Source: Pseudenterobacter timonensis
Lineage (GTDB): Bacteria; Pseudomonadota; Gammaproteobacteria; Enterobacterales; Enterobacteriaceae
Direction of reading: 5' to 3'
Assembly: GCF_900021175.1 (NCBI RefSeq)
Contig: NZ_FCOP01000012.1
Span: forward strand, 248,001 to 312,000
Length of the DNA stretch: 64,000 nucleotides
The notes below the pieces were generated by a model that did no database searches, was not told the origin of the DNA, and saw only the letters and a list, made by a program, of their open reading frames with translations. A program made the translations under genes and the position numbers. Every line of letters starts with the position of its first letter. Within the stretch, counting starts at the first letter, position 1. Positions 63,235 through 64,000 of this stretch are shown here, piece after piece.

Positions 63235-64000
63235 ATGCTTACCACCATCATTTACCGTAGCCATATTCTTGACAACGTTCCGTCGCAGGAACTGGAAGCT
63301 ATGGTCGCTAAAGCAAATGAGATCAACAGTCGCGCTGACGTAACGGGAATTTTGCTGTTTAACGGCAAACACTTTTTCCAGTTGCTTGAGGGCCCGGAGC
63401 AGAAGGTCAGGGCGATATACGAACATATTTGCGAGGATCGCCGTCACTACAACGTCGTGGAGCTGCTGCGCGATTACGCGCCCGCGCGCCGTTTTGGCAG
63501 AACCGGCATGGAGCTGTTCGATTTACGCGAACACGACAGGGAGGAGGTGCTGCAAACCGTGCTGGATAAGGGGACCACTAAATACCAGCTGCTCTACAAC
63601 GACCGCGCGCTGCAATTTTTTCGCACGTTTGTGGAGGAGCGGGAGAAGGAGAACTACTTTGAAATTCCTCCTGCAGATAGCTGGAGCTTTGTTCCGGACG
63701 CCGATACGCCGTCGGAGCCTCCTTTACACCCCGATGAAACTGCCGACTGCCACTTCGCCTTCCAGCCCATTATTGACCCGCTGGCGCAGGAGATTATCTC
63801 CTGCGAGGCGCTGCTCCGCTCCCCGGGTGGCCATTCGCCGGAACATTACTTTGCCGGACTCAGCGGCGACGACATTTACCAGGCTGACCTGCAGAGTAAA
63901 AAAGTTGCCCTGGCGATGGCGGCGAAACTGGGGCTGCGCGAGCAGAGTCTGTCGATCAATCTGCTGCCGATGACGCTGGTGAAAGTTCCTGATGCGGTCG
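63235..64000 (+). CDS. bluF: Blue light-responsive regulator BluF (BLUF-EAL), partial
   Basis: The frame starts at ATG 63235 and is open to the right edge (255 codons), so the C-terminus is missing. The N-terminal BLUF flavin domain (residues 1-95) keeps Tyr7, Asn31 and Gln49, the photocycle residues. A linker carries YNDRALQFFRTFVEER (about 125) and PADSWSF. The EAL domain begins near 175; it has HFAFQPIIDPLAQEIISCEA with EALLR at 191-195. E. coli BluF has no c-di-GMP phosphodiesterase activity and instead binds BluR in the light. No ribosome site better than GGACCCC was seen. Confidence 0.93.
   Translation, partial: MLTTIIYRSHILDNVPSQELEAMVAKANEINSRADVTGILLFNGKHFFQLLEGPEQKVRAIYEHICEDRRHYNVVELLRDYAPARRFGRTGMELFDLREHDREEVLQTVLDKGTTKYQLLYNDRALQFFRTFVEEREKENYFEIPPADSWSFVPDADTPSEPPLHPDETADCHFAFQPIIDPLAQEIISCEALLRSPGGHSPEHYFAGLSGDDIYQADLQSKKVALAMAAKLGLREQSLSINLLPMTLVKVPDAV

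Noticed and set aside
63386..63973. 195-residue ORF near the right edge
   Set aside because: It is an alternative frame inside bluF, which has clear BLUF and EAL sequence and simply runs off the window.

Overview
The window is chromosomal DNA from a member of the Enterobacteriaceae. Protein lengths and sequences follow Escherichia coli and Salmonella orthologues gene after gene, but the gene content differs from both: srfABC and smvRA are Salmonella-like, while a sulfur-compound cluster, a RES/Xre module and a relocated yeaR-yoaG are accessory. An Enterobacter, Lelliottia or Leclercia type genome fits best. That placement is inference from gene order and family recognition only. No tRNA, rRNA, CRISPR array, insertion sequence or prophage was seen.

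Layout. 1-6 kb: a partial MHYT membrane protein, a chemoreceptor with no periplasmic sensor, zntB, the anaerobic small RNA FnrS with its FNR box, a proline-rich small ORF, dbpA and ttcA. 6-8.7 kb: a small-gene accessory patch with a secreted protein of unknown function, several very short Asp/Pro/Lys-rich ORFs, the nitrosative-stress genes yoaG and yeaR with a second yeaR copy behind an NsrR-like palindrome, and the orphan membrane toxin ortT behind a perfect FNR box. 8.7-24 kb: srfABC followed by the E. coli-like run ydcY, ydcZ, mnaT, curA, mcbR, pqqU, yncE, ansP. 24-33.6 kb: an accessory insertion holding a LysR regulator, a small P-loop kinase and an eight-gene operon (two flavin monooxygenases, an M20 deacetylase, a GNAT acetyltransferase and an ABC importer with two binding proteins). 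It looks like an acetylate/oxidise/deacetylate route for salvaging a sulfur-containing amino-acid adduct. 33.6-58.6 kb: pptA, yddH, nhoA, a mazEF pair, the complete second nitrate reductase narUZYWV, smvRA, yddG, the selenoprotein formate dehydrogenase fdnGHI, an AraJ-like exporter, adhP, maeA, sra, bdm, a VOC protein and osmC. 58.6-64 kb: a RES/Xre toxin-antitoxin pair, small membrane proteins, an acetyltransferase, the ycgZ-ymgA-ariR biofilm regulators, and the start of the blue-light receptor bluF running off the right edge.

How the genes work together. Anaerobic and nitrate metabolism dominates: FnrS, yeaR-yoaG, narUZYWV and fdnGHI form a formate-to-nitrate respiratory set with its nitrosative-stress response, and ortT carries an FNR site too. 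A second theme is stationary phase and envelope stress (sra, bdm, osmC, ycgZ-ymgA-ariR). The less understood parts are the sulfur-adduct cluster, srfABC (an actin-like ATPase, a degenerate P-loop protein and a membrane anchor), the cluster of tiny acidic or proline-rich ORFs, and a BluF whose EAL signature looks intact.
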